64,000 nucleotides of DNA from Corynebacterium kefirresidentii (GTDB taxonomy: Bacteria > Actinomycetota > Actinomycetes > Mycobacteriales > Mycobacteriaceae). The notes under the pieces were generated by a model, which was not told the origin of the DNA, did not search any database, and was given only the letters and a program-made list of their open reading frames with translations. Positions 35,639 to 43,222 of the stretch are shown here, piece by piece. Where the stretch lies: assembly GCA_002154655.1 (NCBI GenBank), contig NGUZ01000001.1, positions 1-64,000 on the forward strand, written 5' to 3'. Made by a program: the position numbers and the translations under genes. Every line of letters begins with the position of its first letter. Within the stretch, counting starts at the first letter, position 1.

Positions 35639-36058
35639 TTAGTCCTGTGCAACACCAACGTTGACTTCGATGTTGCCGCGGGTGGCCTTGGAGTAAGGGC
35701 ACATCTGGTGGGCGGCGTCGGCAAGCTCCTGTGCCTTGTCATCCTCGACGCCTGGGATGGTGACCTCAAGGTCAACGCCGAGGAAGAAGCCCTCGTCGTT
35801 TTTGCCCAGCTTAACGCGAGCGCCGACGGAGGAGTTCTCCACGTCAACACCCTTGTCCTTGGCCACTGCCTTGAGTGCGGAGTGGTAGCAGGCGGCGTAA
35901 CCGGCAGCGAAAAGCTGCTCCGGGTTAGCGCCCTCACCGCTGCCGCCCATTTCCTTCGGGGCGGTCATGGTGAAATCCAGATCGGAATCCTTAACTACAG
36001 CGCGGCCGTCGCGGCCTGCTCCGGTGGACAGTGCTTCGGTGGTGTATACGGCGTCCAT
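35639..36058 (-). CDS. ohr: Organic hydroperoxide resistance protein (Ohr)
   Basis: OsmC-family thiol peroxidase that reduces organic and fatty-acid hydroperoxides in the cytoplasm. Both catalytic cysteines are present (GYAACYHSAL and HQMCPYSKATRGN), as is the GGSGEGANPEQLFAAGYAA signature containing the conserved Arg-pairing region. The length of 139 residues is normal. It follows a second, closely related ohr by about 54 bases on the same strand and is the source of the truncated copy at 32.1 kb. Confidence 0.92.
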   Translation of the reverse strand: MDAVYTTEALSTGAGRDGRAVVKDSDLDFTMTAPKEMGGSGEGANPEQLFAAGYAACYHSALKAVAKDKGVDVENSSVGARVKLGKNDEGFFLGVDLEVTIPGVEDDKAQELADAAHQMCPYSKATRGNIEVNVGVAQD

Positions 36059-36112
36059 AATGACTCCTTTTCTATCGGGTCTTTGTACGTCCGCCGATTG
36101 TACGCAAGAATT

Positions 36113-36532
36113 CTAGTCCTCGACGACGTTGACGGTGACCTCAATATTGCCCCGGGTGGCATTGGAGTAGGGGCAGACCTGGTGGGCGGCGTCGGCAAGC
36201 TGCTGGGCTGTGGCCTTGTCTTGAGCTGGGATGGAAACCTCCAGGTCCACTGCAAGCTGGAAGCCTTCGCCCTGCTTTCCGATGCCCACTCGTGCCCCCA
36301 CCGCAGAGTCACCCAACTCGACCTTCTGGTTGCGCGCCACGGCCTGTAGCGCGGAGTGGAAGCAAGCGGCGTAGCCGGCGGCAAAGAGCTGCTCCGGGTT
36401 GGCGCCTTCGCCGCTGCCGCCCATTTCCTTCGGGATGGCAAGGGTGAAGTCGAGGTCAGAGTCCTTGACGGTGGCGTGGCCGTTGCGGCCTGCTCCGGTG
36501 GCTAGTGCCTCGGTGGTGTACATGGCGTCCAT
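36113..36532 (-). CDS. ohr: Organic hydroperoxide resistance protein (Ohr), second copy
   Basis: A 139-residue paralogue of the gene downstream, with both cysteines (GYAACFHSAL, HQVCPYSNATRGN). I use ATG 36532 because AAAGGAG lies 5 bases upstream and the N-terminus then matches the other copy (MDAMYTTEALATGAGR against MDAVYTTEALSTGAGR). The in-frame ATG at 36553 lies within the regulatory region. It is divergent from ohrR, so it is the gene under direct control; the second ohr may be co-transcribed or have its own promoter. Two divergent copies may differ in hydroperoxide preference. Confidence 0.9.
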   Translation of the reverse strand: MDAMYTTEALATGAGRNGHATVKDSDLDFTLAIPKEMGGSGEGANPEQLFAAGYAACFHSALQAVARNQKVELGDSAVGARVGIGKQGEGFQLAVDLEVSIPAQDKATAQQLADAAHQVCPYSNATRGNIEVTVNVVED

Positions 36533-36572
36533 GATTGCTCCTTTCGATTTCACAATCCGGTTTCAATATCCA

Positions 36573-36632
36573 CTTTTGATTGTACACCATTAAATTGTGG
36601 GCAATGTTTTCTTGGCGTCTATACTTTTGGCT
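36573..36632. promoter_or_regulatory. ohr-ohrR divergent control region with candidate OhrR sites
   Basis: The short AT-rich spacer holds ATTGTACACCATTAAATTGT, in the style of OhrR operators. ATTGTACG also appears before the second ohr (36085-36108). A TATACT at 36620-36625 lies 7 bases before the ohrR ATG, so the ohrR transcript is probably leaderless and could be repressed by OhrR bound next to it. Confidence 0.45.
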
Positions 36633-37115
36633 ATGAATGACGCGCCCACTGATTACCTTTCTCTCGATAGTCAGCTGTGCTTCTCGATCTACCGTGCGAG
36701 CAGGGCGGTAGTGCGTTCCTATCGGCCACTCCTCGATGAGCTGGGGCTGACCTACCCCCAATACCTGGTCATGTTGGTGCTGTGGGAGGCCGACGAACCG
36801 GTGCCACTTAAATTTATTGATTCCCGCCTCGGTCTGGATAGCGGCACGCTCACCCCGCTGCTTAAGCGCCTAGAAAAGCAGGGTTACGTGGAGCGCCGCC
36901 GCGATCCCGCCGACGAGCGCCGCACCCTCGCTAGCCTCACCGCCGACGGCGACGCCCTGCGCTCCCGCGCAGAGTGCATCCCCGAAGCAATGGCCGAGGC
37001 CTATGAGAAGTTAGGCCTCGACCTAGTGGAATTTAAAGAGTCTCTCGATATCCTTGCCGCTACTCCCATCGATGTGGAGCTACCGTGGCCGTCCGAAGAA
37101 GACTTTGTGAGGTAG
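36633..37115 (+). CDS. ohrR: MarR-family peroxide-sensing repressor OhrR
   Basis: Redox-sensing repressor of the divergent ohr. It has the MarR winged helix (FIDSRLGLDSGTLTPLLKRL, then the wing YVERRRDPADERRTLASLT) and the reactive cysteine near the N-terminus in LDSQLCFSIYRASR. Two tyrosines that usually hydrogen-bond this cysteine are plausible (Y in SIYRA and in the next helix). The start is ATG 36633: it fits the family N-terminus and sits at the expected start of a leaderless transcript. The length is 160 residues. When oxidised by organic hydroperoxide it should release the ohr promoter. Confidence 0.88.
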   Translation: MNDAPTDYLSLDSQLCFSIYRASRAVVRSYRPLLDELGLTYPQYLVMLVLWEADEPVPLKFIDSRLGLDSGTLTPLLKRLEKQGYVERRRDPADERRTLASLTADGDALRSRAECIPEAMAEAYEKLGLDLVEFKESLDILAATPIDVELPWPSEEDFVR

Positions 37116-37119
37116 GGGC

Positions 37120-37740
37120 TTAGTTCGTGGTGGCAACGCGCTTAGTCCACACGTTTCTATCTGCGGTTTCGAATGAGGCGCGAACCGTATTATCGCCGGG
37201 CTTTTCGCACGTTAAGTTTCTCTGATCGCTGCCCATGTGGCAGTCCAAGTTATAAGACTGCTTGGTCACTGGGCTGCTGGCCGTGACATCCGCGTGGTAT
37301 GTCGCTGTCACCGTGGGGCTTTTTGAGCGCCGGGTATAGCTGGCCTGCATCGCGGCGTCAAAGACCGCGGCGGCGAATTCGCAGGAAGTCGCATCGCCGG
37401 CGTCGATGGAATCTCCCGATGAAGACGTGCCGCAGTAGCCGCCAATCTGGCCTACATGGATGTTGTGGTTTCCACCAGCTGGTGGGGCAGGCTGCTCCGG
37501 CTCTGCTACTTCGGTGACAGTCTCGGTACGGCGGGACTCCGTCTTCTCTTTCTTCTTTTTGGCGCTGGTCTTCTTTTCGGCTTCATCAGCCGCGGAGTTG
37601 TTGTCCTGTGCGGTAGAGAAGGCTGGCTCGTCTGCTGGGGCGGAATCAGAGCTGGTGTTTGAACCGGAGCCGCAGGCGCTTAGTGCAAGACCGGTAGCGA
37701 GGAGGACGGACGCGAGAGGGAACAGGGAAGGGCGCTGCAT
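37120..37740 (-). CDS. Secreted lipoprotein, unknown function
   Basis: A 206-residue lipoprotein: signal peptide with LATGLALSAC as lipobox (cysteine near residue 23), then a low-complexity acidic and lysine-rich linker (residues 30-90), then a cysteine-containing globular part (GGYCGTSSSGDSIDAGDATS, later NLDCHMGSDQRNLTC). The pattern of one Cys pair is seen in several secreted corynebacterial proteins with no known role. It converges on ohrR, four bases apart. It anchors in the outer face of the plasma membrane. Confidence 0.75.
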   Translation of the reverse strand: MQRPSLFPLASVLLATGLALSACGSGSNTSSDSAPADEPAFSTAQDNNSAADEAEKKTSAKKKKEKTESRRTETVTEVAEPEQPAPPAGGNHNIHVGQIGGYCGTSSSGDSIDAGDATSCEFAAAVFDAAMQASYTRRSKSPTVTATYHADVTASSPVTKQSYNLDCHMGSDQRNLTCEKPGDNTVRASFETADRNVWTKRVATTN

Positions 37741-37777
37741 AGGGATACTGTAGCGCCCTTCGGGGAGTTGCGCGCGG

Positions 37778-38450
37778 CTAGTGATCTATGCGGGCTGGTG
37801 GAACTGGCGCACCTTCGGGAGGTAGCACCTTCGGATACTTCTTGGCTGTCCCGGAGGAAGTGGCCGCGCCGGTTGCACCGCTGGTTGCGGCGGCATCGGC
37901 ATTGCTGGTGGGGGAAGGACGGTGGGGAGCGGGGTCCCAGTGGGCGTCGACAAGCTTGCGCTGGCATACCCAGCCCAAAGCCAAAATAGCCAGCGCGATA
38001 AGGGCGATGAAGACGAGCCCCAGTGCACCGTCGGCGTGAATGGACCAGCCCAGCAGCAGGCCGAGCCAGCCAAAGTCAGCGTCGCCGAAAGTGGTATTCG
38101 CGGAGCCGAAGGAACCAAGGACACCGAGGAGGAATGCCGGCAGGAAGGTAATGATGAGGCCATTGACAAAGGCACCTAATGCAGCGCCGCGGCGGCCGCC
38201 GGTGGCATTGCCATAAACGCCTGCTGCGCCGCCGGTGAAGAAGTGCGGCACCAAACCAGGCAGAATCAGCGCAATGCCAAAGGCTGGATTGAGCCAGGTG
38301 GAAAGGACTGCAAGGCCGACAAGTCCGCCGAGGAAGGAGGAAATGAACCCAATGAGAACTGCGTTCTGGGCATAGGGAAAGACGATGGGCGCATCCACTG
38401 CGGAACTAAACGGAATGAGTATCTTTGTCTTTTTTTCTTGGGCAACTCCG
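37778..38450 (-). pseudogene. ulaA: C-terminal remnant of PTS ascorbate-type permease IIC (ulaA)
   Basis: The minus-strand frame gives the C-terminal part of UlaA/SgaT: SSAVDAPIVFPYAQNAVLIG, FLGGLVGLAVL, LPGLVPHFFTGGAAGVYGNA, TGGRRGAALGAFVNGLI and FGSANTTFGDADFGW, followed by a cytoplasmic tail. The upstream frame (KKTKILIPFSS) still fits, but the first two thirds of the gene are missing and the frame runs into the 3' end of a lipoprotein gene. No start codon with a ribosome site is available, so it is probably not made. It indicates a deletion that joined the two genes. Confidence 0.75.
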
Positions 38451-39414
38451 GGCTCGAGTCTTCGTCCGTTGGCGCGGGATCCATCGGGGTAGATTCCTCC
38501 AGTTTGTAGGTCTGCGAGCCCACTTCTTCCTCGCCGTATTTTTCCCTAGCTACCAGTTCTACTGGGGTGGTGAGGTCATCAAGCTCGAAGGCGGCGGAAC
38601 TTTTGACCGTGCCCCCCTTTTTGATTTTATCCAACATGTTGTCAGTATCGATGTATTCGCTAAAACCGGTTTTGAGCTCATTGACGGAGTTCTCGTCGTT
38701 ATCCTGGATTGCGGTGAACATGGAGGAGAAATCCGCAGTGCGCAGCTCTTTGTCGGTCTTATTAGTCATCTCGTAGTCAAAGACGATGATGGGCTTATCG
38801 CCAATCCGGTTCCCGGGCGAGCCCGGGTCGATAACGTGGTGTCCGGTGATCTTGACCGTGGCGGTGGGGAGCTCCAAAACATCGTCTTTGAAAGAGCGGG
38901 TGGCATCAGTGTTTTGGAGCTCATTTTTGGTTTCGGGCTCGTCACTAATTTTCTTTAACGCGACGTCTAGTCGGGCACTGTCCGTGTTGAATGTGAATTT
39001 AAGCTGATCGTCTTCGAGCTTGAAGTCCAGGCTATCTGGCATCAGGCGATCGGATACGGGACCCACGCCGCCGGCGTCCTTCTTGGATGCTACCGTTTCG
39101 CCCTTGGCGGCCTTGGCAGCGTCAAAGGTTCCGATCCACAGTGGTTCATCATTGTCGGAGCTATAATCCCACTCCACGGTGATGACCTCTTCGGTCACAC
39201 TAGCGGTAAAGGTGGATGTGTGGTCACCTTCGCCTATTTTTTGTTCCCACGTGCCAATGACATCCTTGGCTTCTTCGCTGGAGCTGGCGTTGGAGTCATG
39301 GCTGTTAGAGGAGTTCTCGTCGGAGTTAATGGGGGAGGACTGGTCCGAGTCGGCGGAGCAGGCGGATAGGGCAAGGGTAGCGGCGATAAGGATATAGGGT
39401 GTGATGTGGCGCAT
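38266..39414 (-). CDS. Lipoprotein with DUF5067-like domain; chimeric C-terminus
   Basis: A 382-residue secreted lipoprotein. The signal peptide ends in the lipobox ALSAC (near residue 19). After a Ser/Asn/Asp-rich linker come two beta-rich parts, the second (VKITGHHVIDPGSPGNRIGD, PIIVFDYEMTNKTDKELRT) resembling DUF5067. The natural protein probably ends near SSPELPKKK; from about 38430 the frame runs out of phase over the ulaA remnant and adds some 50 residues (SFRLVPQWMRPSSFPMPR) that have no meaning of their own. The genuine part is well formed, so the protein may still work with a foreign tail. Confidence 0.7.
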   Translation of the reverse strand: MRHITPYILIAATLALSACSADSDQSSPINSDENSSNSHDSNASSSEEAKDVIGTWEQKIGEGDHTSTFTASVTEEVITVEWDYSSDNDEPLWIGTFDAAKAAKGETVASKKDAGGVGPVSDRLMPDSLDFKLEDDQLKFTFNTDSARLDVALKKISDEPETKNELQNTDATRSFKDDVLELPTATVKITGHHVIDPGSPGNRIGDKPIIVFDYEMTNKTDKELRTADFSSMFTAIQDNDENSVNELKTGFSEYIDTDNMLDKIKKGGTVKSSAAFELDDLTTPVELVAREKYGEEEVGSQTYKLEESTPMDPAPTDEDSSPELPKKKRQRYSFRLVPQWMRPSSFPMPRTQFSLGSFPPSSADLSALQSFPPGSIQPLALR

Positions 39415-39527
39415 AATTTACATATACCGCACGGGGTTGGCATGCGCTCGGCAAATTGGTCTTTGGCCGCTCTTTGACTAATCTTTTCAGGGCAGAGAGT
39501 CGCCCCAAGTGGGCGTGCAATCTGCGT

Positions 39528-39601
39528 GGGGCTATAGCTCAGTCGGTTAGAGCTACGGACTCATAATCCGTTGGTCGCGGGTTCGAGCCCCGCTGGCCCC
39601 A
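39528..39601 (+). tRNA. tRNA with CAT anticodon (Met or Ile2)
   Basis: 74-nt cloverleaf: acceptor GGGGCTA paired with TGGCCCC, D-arm GCTCAGTCGGTTAGAGC, anticodon loop CTCATAA (anticodon CAT), T-arm GGGTTCGAGCCCC with discriminator A. The CAT anticodon is shared by elongator Met and by Ile decoding AUA after lysidine modification. The acceptor and anticodon-stem sequence would need comparison with both classes; I do not decide between them. Confidence 0.9.
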
Positions 39602-39623
39602 CGGTGTAGGGGGGGAGCAAGGA

Positions 39624-39652
39624 GGCGTCGGCAAGCAGTGCCGGCGCCTTTT
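39624..39652 (+). terminator. Terminator after tRNA-CAT
   Basis: GGCGTCGGCA, a five-base loop, TGCCGGCGCC and TTTT form a 10-bp hairpin with one mismatch and a short T-run, 22 bases after the tRNA. Confidence 0.8.
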
Positions 39653-39716
39653 GCGCTTATCTGCGCATATGGGTGTGCTGATTGCGCAAGCGCGGGCGGT
39701 GAAGTCTAATAACCAT

Positions 39717-40772
39717 ATGGTTGAAGTAGATCCGCTCATTGAATCTCTCTACCGCTGGTCCGATATCAGCGGTGTGCTGCTGATGGGAATTATCGGGGGC
39801 ACTATGGCGCGCAAGCGTGGCTACGATATCATCGGCTTTTTCTTCATCGCGATGTTTTCTTCCCTAGGCGGCGGCATGGTGCGCGATGTGCTCATTAACC
39901 GCGGCACCGTTGCGGCAATGAGCCAGCCGGAATACCTCTACTTGGCGTTTACCGGCGCGCTGATTGCTCGCTTTGTTTACTTCAAAGGCAAGACCTGGGA
40001 TTATCTGCAGGCGCATGGCGACGCCGTCGTTTCCGGCCTCTGGGCCGCTACCGGCGCCGTGAAGGCAATTACCTACGGCCTGCCGCTTATTCCCTGCATC
40101 ATGATGGGCGTGTTTACAGCCACGGGTGGATCGATGATTCGTGACATCGTGATGGGGCGCGAACCGAGCGTATTTGGTGATAACCAGCCAACAGTTATTC
40201 CGGCCGTGGCTTGTGCGATTATTGTGCTGGTTGGCCACCATTTCGACATGATGGCGGTGGGCATGATCATTGGACCACTGGTCTCCATCTTCTTGGCGCT
40301 GCTGGGCATTTGGGCTGGGTGGCGCGTGCCGGCCTACCAGGATTGGGCACCTATTAATGACACCGCCGCACAGGTGAAGGTCCTAGCGAAAAAGGCCGAG
40401 AATAAAAGCCGTGCGGTCGGCCGCCGCCTCGAGCCGCACCGCCTACGTTCTTGGCGCCACCGCCAGATGGAGGCAGCGCTGCAGCGGCGCATTGAAAAGG
40501 AAGTGAGCTCTGGTAAGCGGCGCAAAGAAGCTGCGGCGGAGGCCAGCGAATTTCTGGAGTCCTTCGAATCCGATGTGGATCAGCTCAGCGCAGTGGTAGC
40601 AGAAGGCGATGATATGGACTTCGGCGTGGACCTCACCGGTGATTCCTATAACGAGGAGGAACAATCCTCCCACGAGGAATCCCAACGCCTCCTTGATGCC
40701 ATTTTGGAAGATGACAAGCTTACGGATGAACTCATTGATCGCCTCATGAAGCGCTATGACTCCCGCGACTAG
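39717..40772 (+). CDS. TRIC-type (UPF0126) cation channel with long C-terminal tail
   Basis: A 351-residue membrane protein. Residues 1-200 are two tandem repeats of three membrane segments, each with a glycine-rich kink and Arg-Asp pair (SSLGGGMVRDVLINRGTVAA and TGGSMIRDIVMGREPSVFGD), the mark of the trimeric TRIC/YadS cation channels. The remaining 150 residues are hydrophilic, first basic (RRLEPHRLRSWRHRQ) then acidic, and would lie in the cytoplasm; most bacterial relatives lack such a tail. I use ATG 39717 (MVEVDPLIESLYRWSD) over the upstream TTG. There is no ribosome site and TCTAATAAC precedes it, so it may be leaderless. Confidence 0.78.
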   Translation: MVEVDPLIESLYRWSDISGVLLMGIIGGTMARKRGYDIIGFFFIAMFSSLGGGMVRDVLINRGTVAAMSQPEYLYLAFTGALIARFVYFKGKTWDYLQAHGDAVVSGLWAATGAVKAITYGLPLIPCIMMGVFTATGGSMIRDIVMGREPSVFGDNQPTVIPAVACAIIVLVGHHFDMMAVGMIIGPLVSIFLALLGIWAGWRVPAYQDWAPINDTAAQVKVLAKKAENKSRAVGRRLEPHRLRSWRHRQMEAALQRRIEKEVSSGKRRKEAAAEASEFLESFESDVDQLSAVVAEGDDMDFGVDLTGDSYNEEEQSSHEESQRLLDAILEDDKLTDELIDRLMKRYDSRD

Positions 40773-40797
40773 CCCTGCGGTTCTTTAGCGCGGCGGC

Positions 40798-41318
40798 TTA
40801 GCGCCCAACCGCGCCGCAAACCTGCGGGTCCGTGATATAGCCTTGCTCGCAGCCATTTTGGGTCTGGATTTCTCCGGAGCTCTTATTCCGGTTGCCGTTG
40901 GCATCGTTGCCATAGCCGCACAGGTAGGCCGGACATTCCGCACTCGGCCCATTGGGCGCTTGTACCGGCGGTTGAGCGTTTGACTCCTTGCACAACGCGG
41001 CAAACTCCACCCAGGTGCCGTCCGCGCATTGATACTGCGCGGTATTTTCCTGCGGCTGGTTTTCGGTAGCCGGTTGCACGGCTTCCTGATTTTCTGTTTG
41101 CGGTTCGGCGTGCTGCGCGGCCTCTGTAGTTGCTACTTCCGTGGTCGTTTTTTCTGTGGATGTTTCCTCAGTGCTGGATTCTGTAGAGCTCGTTTCAGAG
41201 GCCGTCTCCGTAACGGTTTCTTTCACCGTGGAAATGGTGGTGGCGGTCTCGTCGCTGCCGCCGCAACCGGTGGCAAAAGGGCTAGGGAAAAGAAGGGAAT
41301 AAGGAATGATTTCTTCAT
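40798..41318 (-). pseudogene. Lipoprotein gene with an apparent frameshift in the signal peptide
   Basis: From ATG 41318 the minus strand encodes a good lipoprotein signal, MKKSFLIPFFSLALL, but the lipobox (ATGCGGSDE) and mature protein are in the next frame. The change lies in a run of four T (minus strand; AAAA at about 41274-41277 on plus). One more base would restore M...LLFATGC. The mature part is a Thr/Glu-rich linker (ETASETSSTESSTEETSTE) followed by a small cysteine-rich end (QYQCADGTWVEFAALC, YLCGYGNDANGN). Read as it stands, the only in-frame start (41325 or 41409) gives no signal peptide. It may be a true pseudogene, a phase-variable tract or a sequencing error. Confidence 0.55.
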
Positions 41319-41465
41319 GCCCCATACCGTAGCCAAACAAGGCGGTGGGTGCAGGAGTTTGTGCAGGGCATACGGGAATTAGAGGCAGTGTTAGGGGGAG
41401 TGTTTGCATGGTGGCTGGCAGTGAACTGGCATCCAGTTTTCAGCTCCGCGGCCTACGGTAGAGGC

Positions 41466-43079
41466 ATGAACCTGAAGTATTACTTCTACGAGCTGTGGAG
41501 CATCTTCGTTGACCACGGCTTACCTCTTATCGCGCTGCTGCTCATAGGCATTTTGATCCCGCGCATCGGCAGGCTGGCGATCCGCATTATGGAACGCCGC
41601 CTCGATGAAGAGGAAGAGGCTACCAAGGCCCGTCTGGCGCTGACCGGTGCGCTGGTCTACATCGTGCAGGCCATCGCGTACTTCCTCATCATTTGGGCCG
41701 CGCTGACCAATATTGGCGTGCCCGCGGTAGGCGCGGCGGTGCCGGCAACGATAGTCTCGGCCGCCGTGGGCTTTGGTGCGCAGTCCATCATTGCGGATTT
41801 CCTCTCCGGCTTTTTCATCCTTTCGGAAAAGCAATTCGGTGTAGGCGATTACGTCAGCTTTGATGGCGTGACCGATGTGGAAGGCACCGTGGTGATGCTG
41901 ACTTTGCGCACCACCAAGGTGCGCACTCCCACCGGCGAGCTGGTCACCGTGCCCAATAGTTCTGCCGGTGCGGTAACGAACTATTCCCAGGAATGGTCGC
42001 GCGCCGTGGTCAACTTCGACGTGCCCGTGCAAGAAGGCGAGACCTTACCGGAGATCACGCGCCGCGTGCGCACCATTTCTGAGCAGGCTATCCAAGAGCC
42101 ATCCATCGCCGTGGATGTCAACGGTGAGCTTGAGGTGCTGCCAGCCACGCAGCTGGTTGCCCCGCAGGCCGCCGGCCAATCGTGGCACGTGACCTATCGC
42201 GTACTGGTCACCGTTAACCCGGCCCGCCAATGGGCGGTGGAACGCGCTATCCGCTCGGCGCTGCTCTCGGAGTTCTGGGACCACTACAACGTGGCCGATC
42301 TCGATGAACTGCAGCGCCCGCTGACCCCACCGCAGGGAAATACCGCGGCTCAGGAATCCGTAAAGGATGCTTCCACCGCAGGGGAGGGCTCCCACCCTGA
42401 GACGAAGGTGGAACGCAGTGCCGCCACCGAGGACGCCGAGGTGGAGGGCCCAGATAGCGACGGCCCCGGAAGGCCCGCACTGCCTGATAATGACGAGAAA
42501 GAACCAGAGACCTCCGAAGGCGTCTGGCGCGGGCTGGAGACCAATACCAAATTCCAGAAGATCGCCACCTTAGGCGGCCGAGTCCGCGCCTCCACCACGG
42601 GCCTTGTCCTCGCGCTGCTTGTCGTCGGTGCCTTGGCCTTGGCCTCGAGCAATCCCGAAAACGCGGACGCGGGCTGGCTCTCGCCCGAGCACTGGCGCGA
42701 CAGCGGCAAGGAAACCTCCTCCTCGCAGCTTTCCGACGCCCCCTCAACCCAACCCACCCCTGAAACCACCGAGACCGGTACGCAGTCCGAACCAACGGAA
42801 GATAGTGCCGCTCCCACGGAGACCGACTACCCCCAGGGCACTAATGACGCTGGCGCGACTGATACGCCTGCCGGCGGCAGGCAGGGAACAGGCGCTACTG
42901 GTAATGCCTCCCCGGCCCCTAGCGCTGCCAATGGAGCAGACAACGCGGGGACAGATTCCGGGAACGGGACCGGCTCCGGCGCGGCACCCACTGCGGGAGG
43001 CGATGCCGGCGACGGCGCCCAAGCTTCCGGAACCGCCGACAGCACGGGCACAGAGATTCCGGTAGAGCCGCGTCAGTAG
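41466..43079 (+). CDS. Small-conductance mechanosensitive channel, MscCG-like
   Basis: Gated pore that releases solutes on hypo-osmotic shock and, in C. glutamicum, exports glutamate. N-terminal segments cover residues 10-110; the pore helix is AVGAAVPATIVSAAVGFGAQ followed by IADFLSGFFILSEKQFGVGD, as in MscS. The beta domain follows to about residue 280. A long charged linker then leads to an extra membrane segment (TTGLVLALLVVGALALASS, about residue 385) and an extracellular tail rich in Ser, Thr, Pro and Gly. This fourth segment and the 537-residue length match MscCG. I start at ATG 41466 because the sequence before it is unlike the family. Confidence 0.85.
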   Translation: MNLKYYFYELWSIFVDHGLPLIALLLIGILIPRIGRLAIRIMERRLDEEEEATKARLALTGALVYIVQAIAYFLIIWAALTNIGVPAVGAAVPATIVSAAVGFGAQSIIADFLSGFFILSEKQFGVGDYVSFDGVTDVEGTVVMLTLRTTKVRTPTGELVTVPNSSAGAVTNYSQEWSRAVVNFDVPVQEGETLPEITRRVRTISEQAIQEPSIAVDVNGELEVLPATQLVAPQAAGQSWHVTYRVLVTVNPARQWAVERAIRSALLSEFWDHYNVADLDELQRPLTPPQGNTAAQESVKDASTAGEGSHPETKVERSAATEDAEVEGPDSDGPGRPALPDNDEKEPETSEGVWRGLETNTKFQKIATLGGRVRASTTGLVLALLVVGALALASSNPENADAGWLSPEHWRDSGKETSSSQLSDAPSTQPTPETTETGTQSEPTEDSAAPTETDYPQGTNDAGATDTPAGGRQGTGATGNASPAPSAANGADNAGTDSGNGTGSGAAPTAGGDAGDGAQASGTADSTGTEIPVEPRQ

Positions 43080-43222
43080 GACGTGCCCTCTATTTCGACT
43101 ACTGCTTCCTATTGTGGTTGGCAAGGACGGCATAAACGCTCATGTCATTGCCATTGACGTGCAGGAATGATTTTGTGTGGCAAAGATGAAATAGTGCGCG
43201 CCGGCTGCGCGTTGCACCTAGC

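Noticed and set aside
35708..36349. 213-codon plus-strand frame across both ohr genes
   Set aside because: Antisense shadow of two well-supported Ohr proteins.
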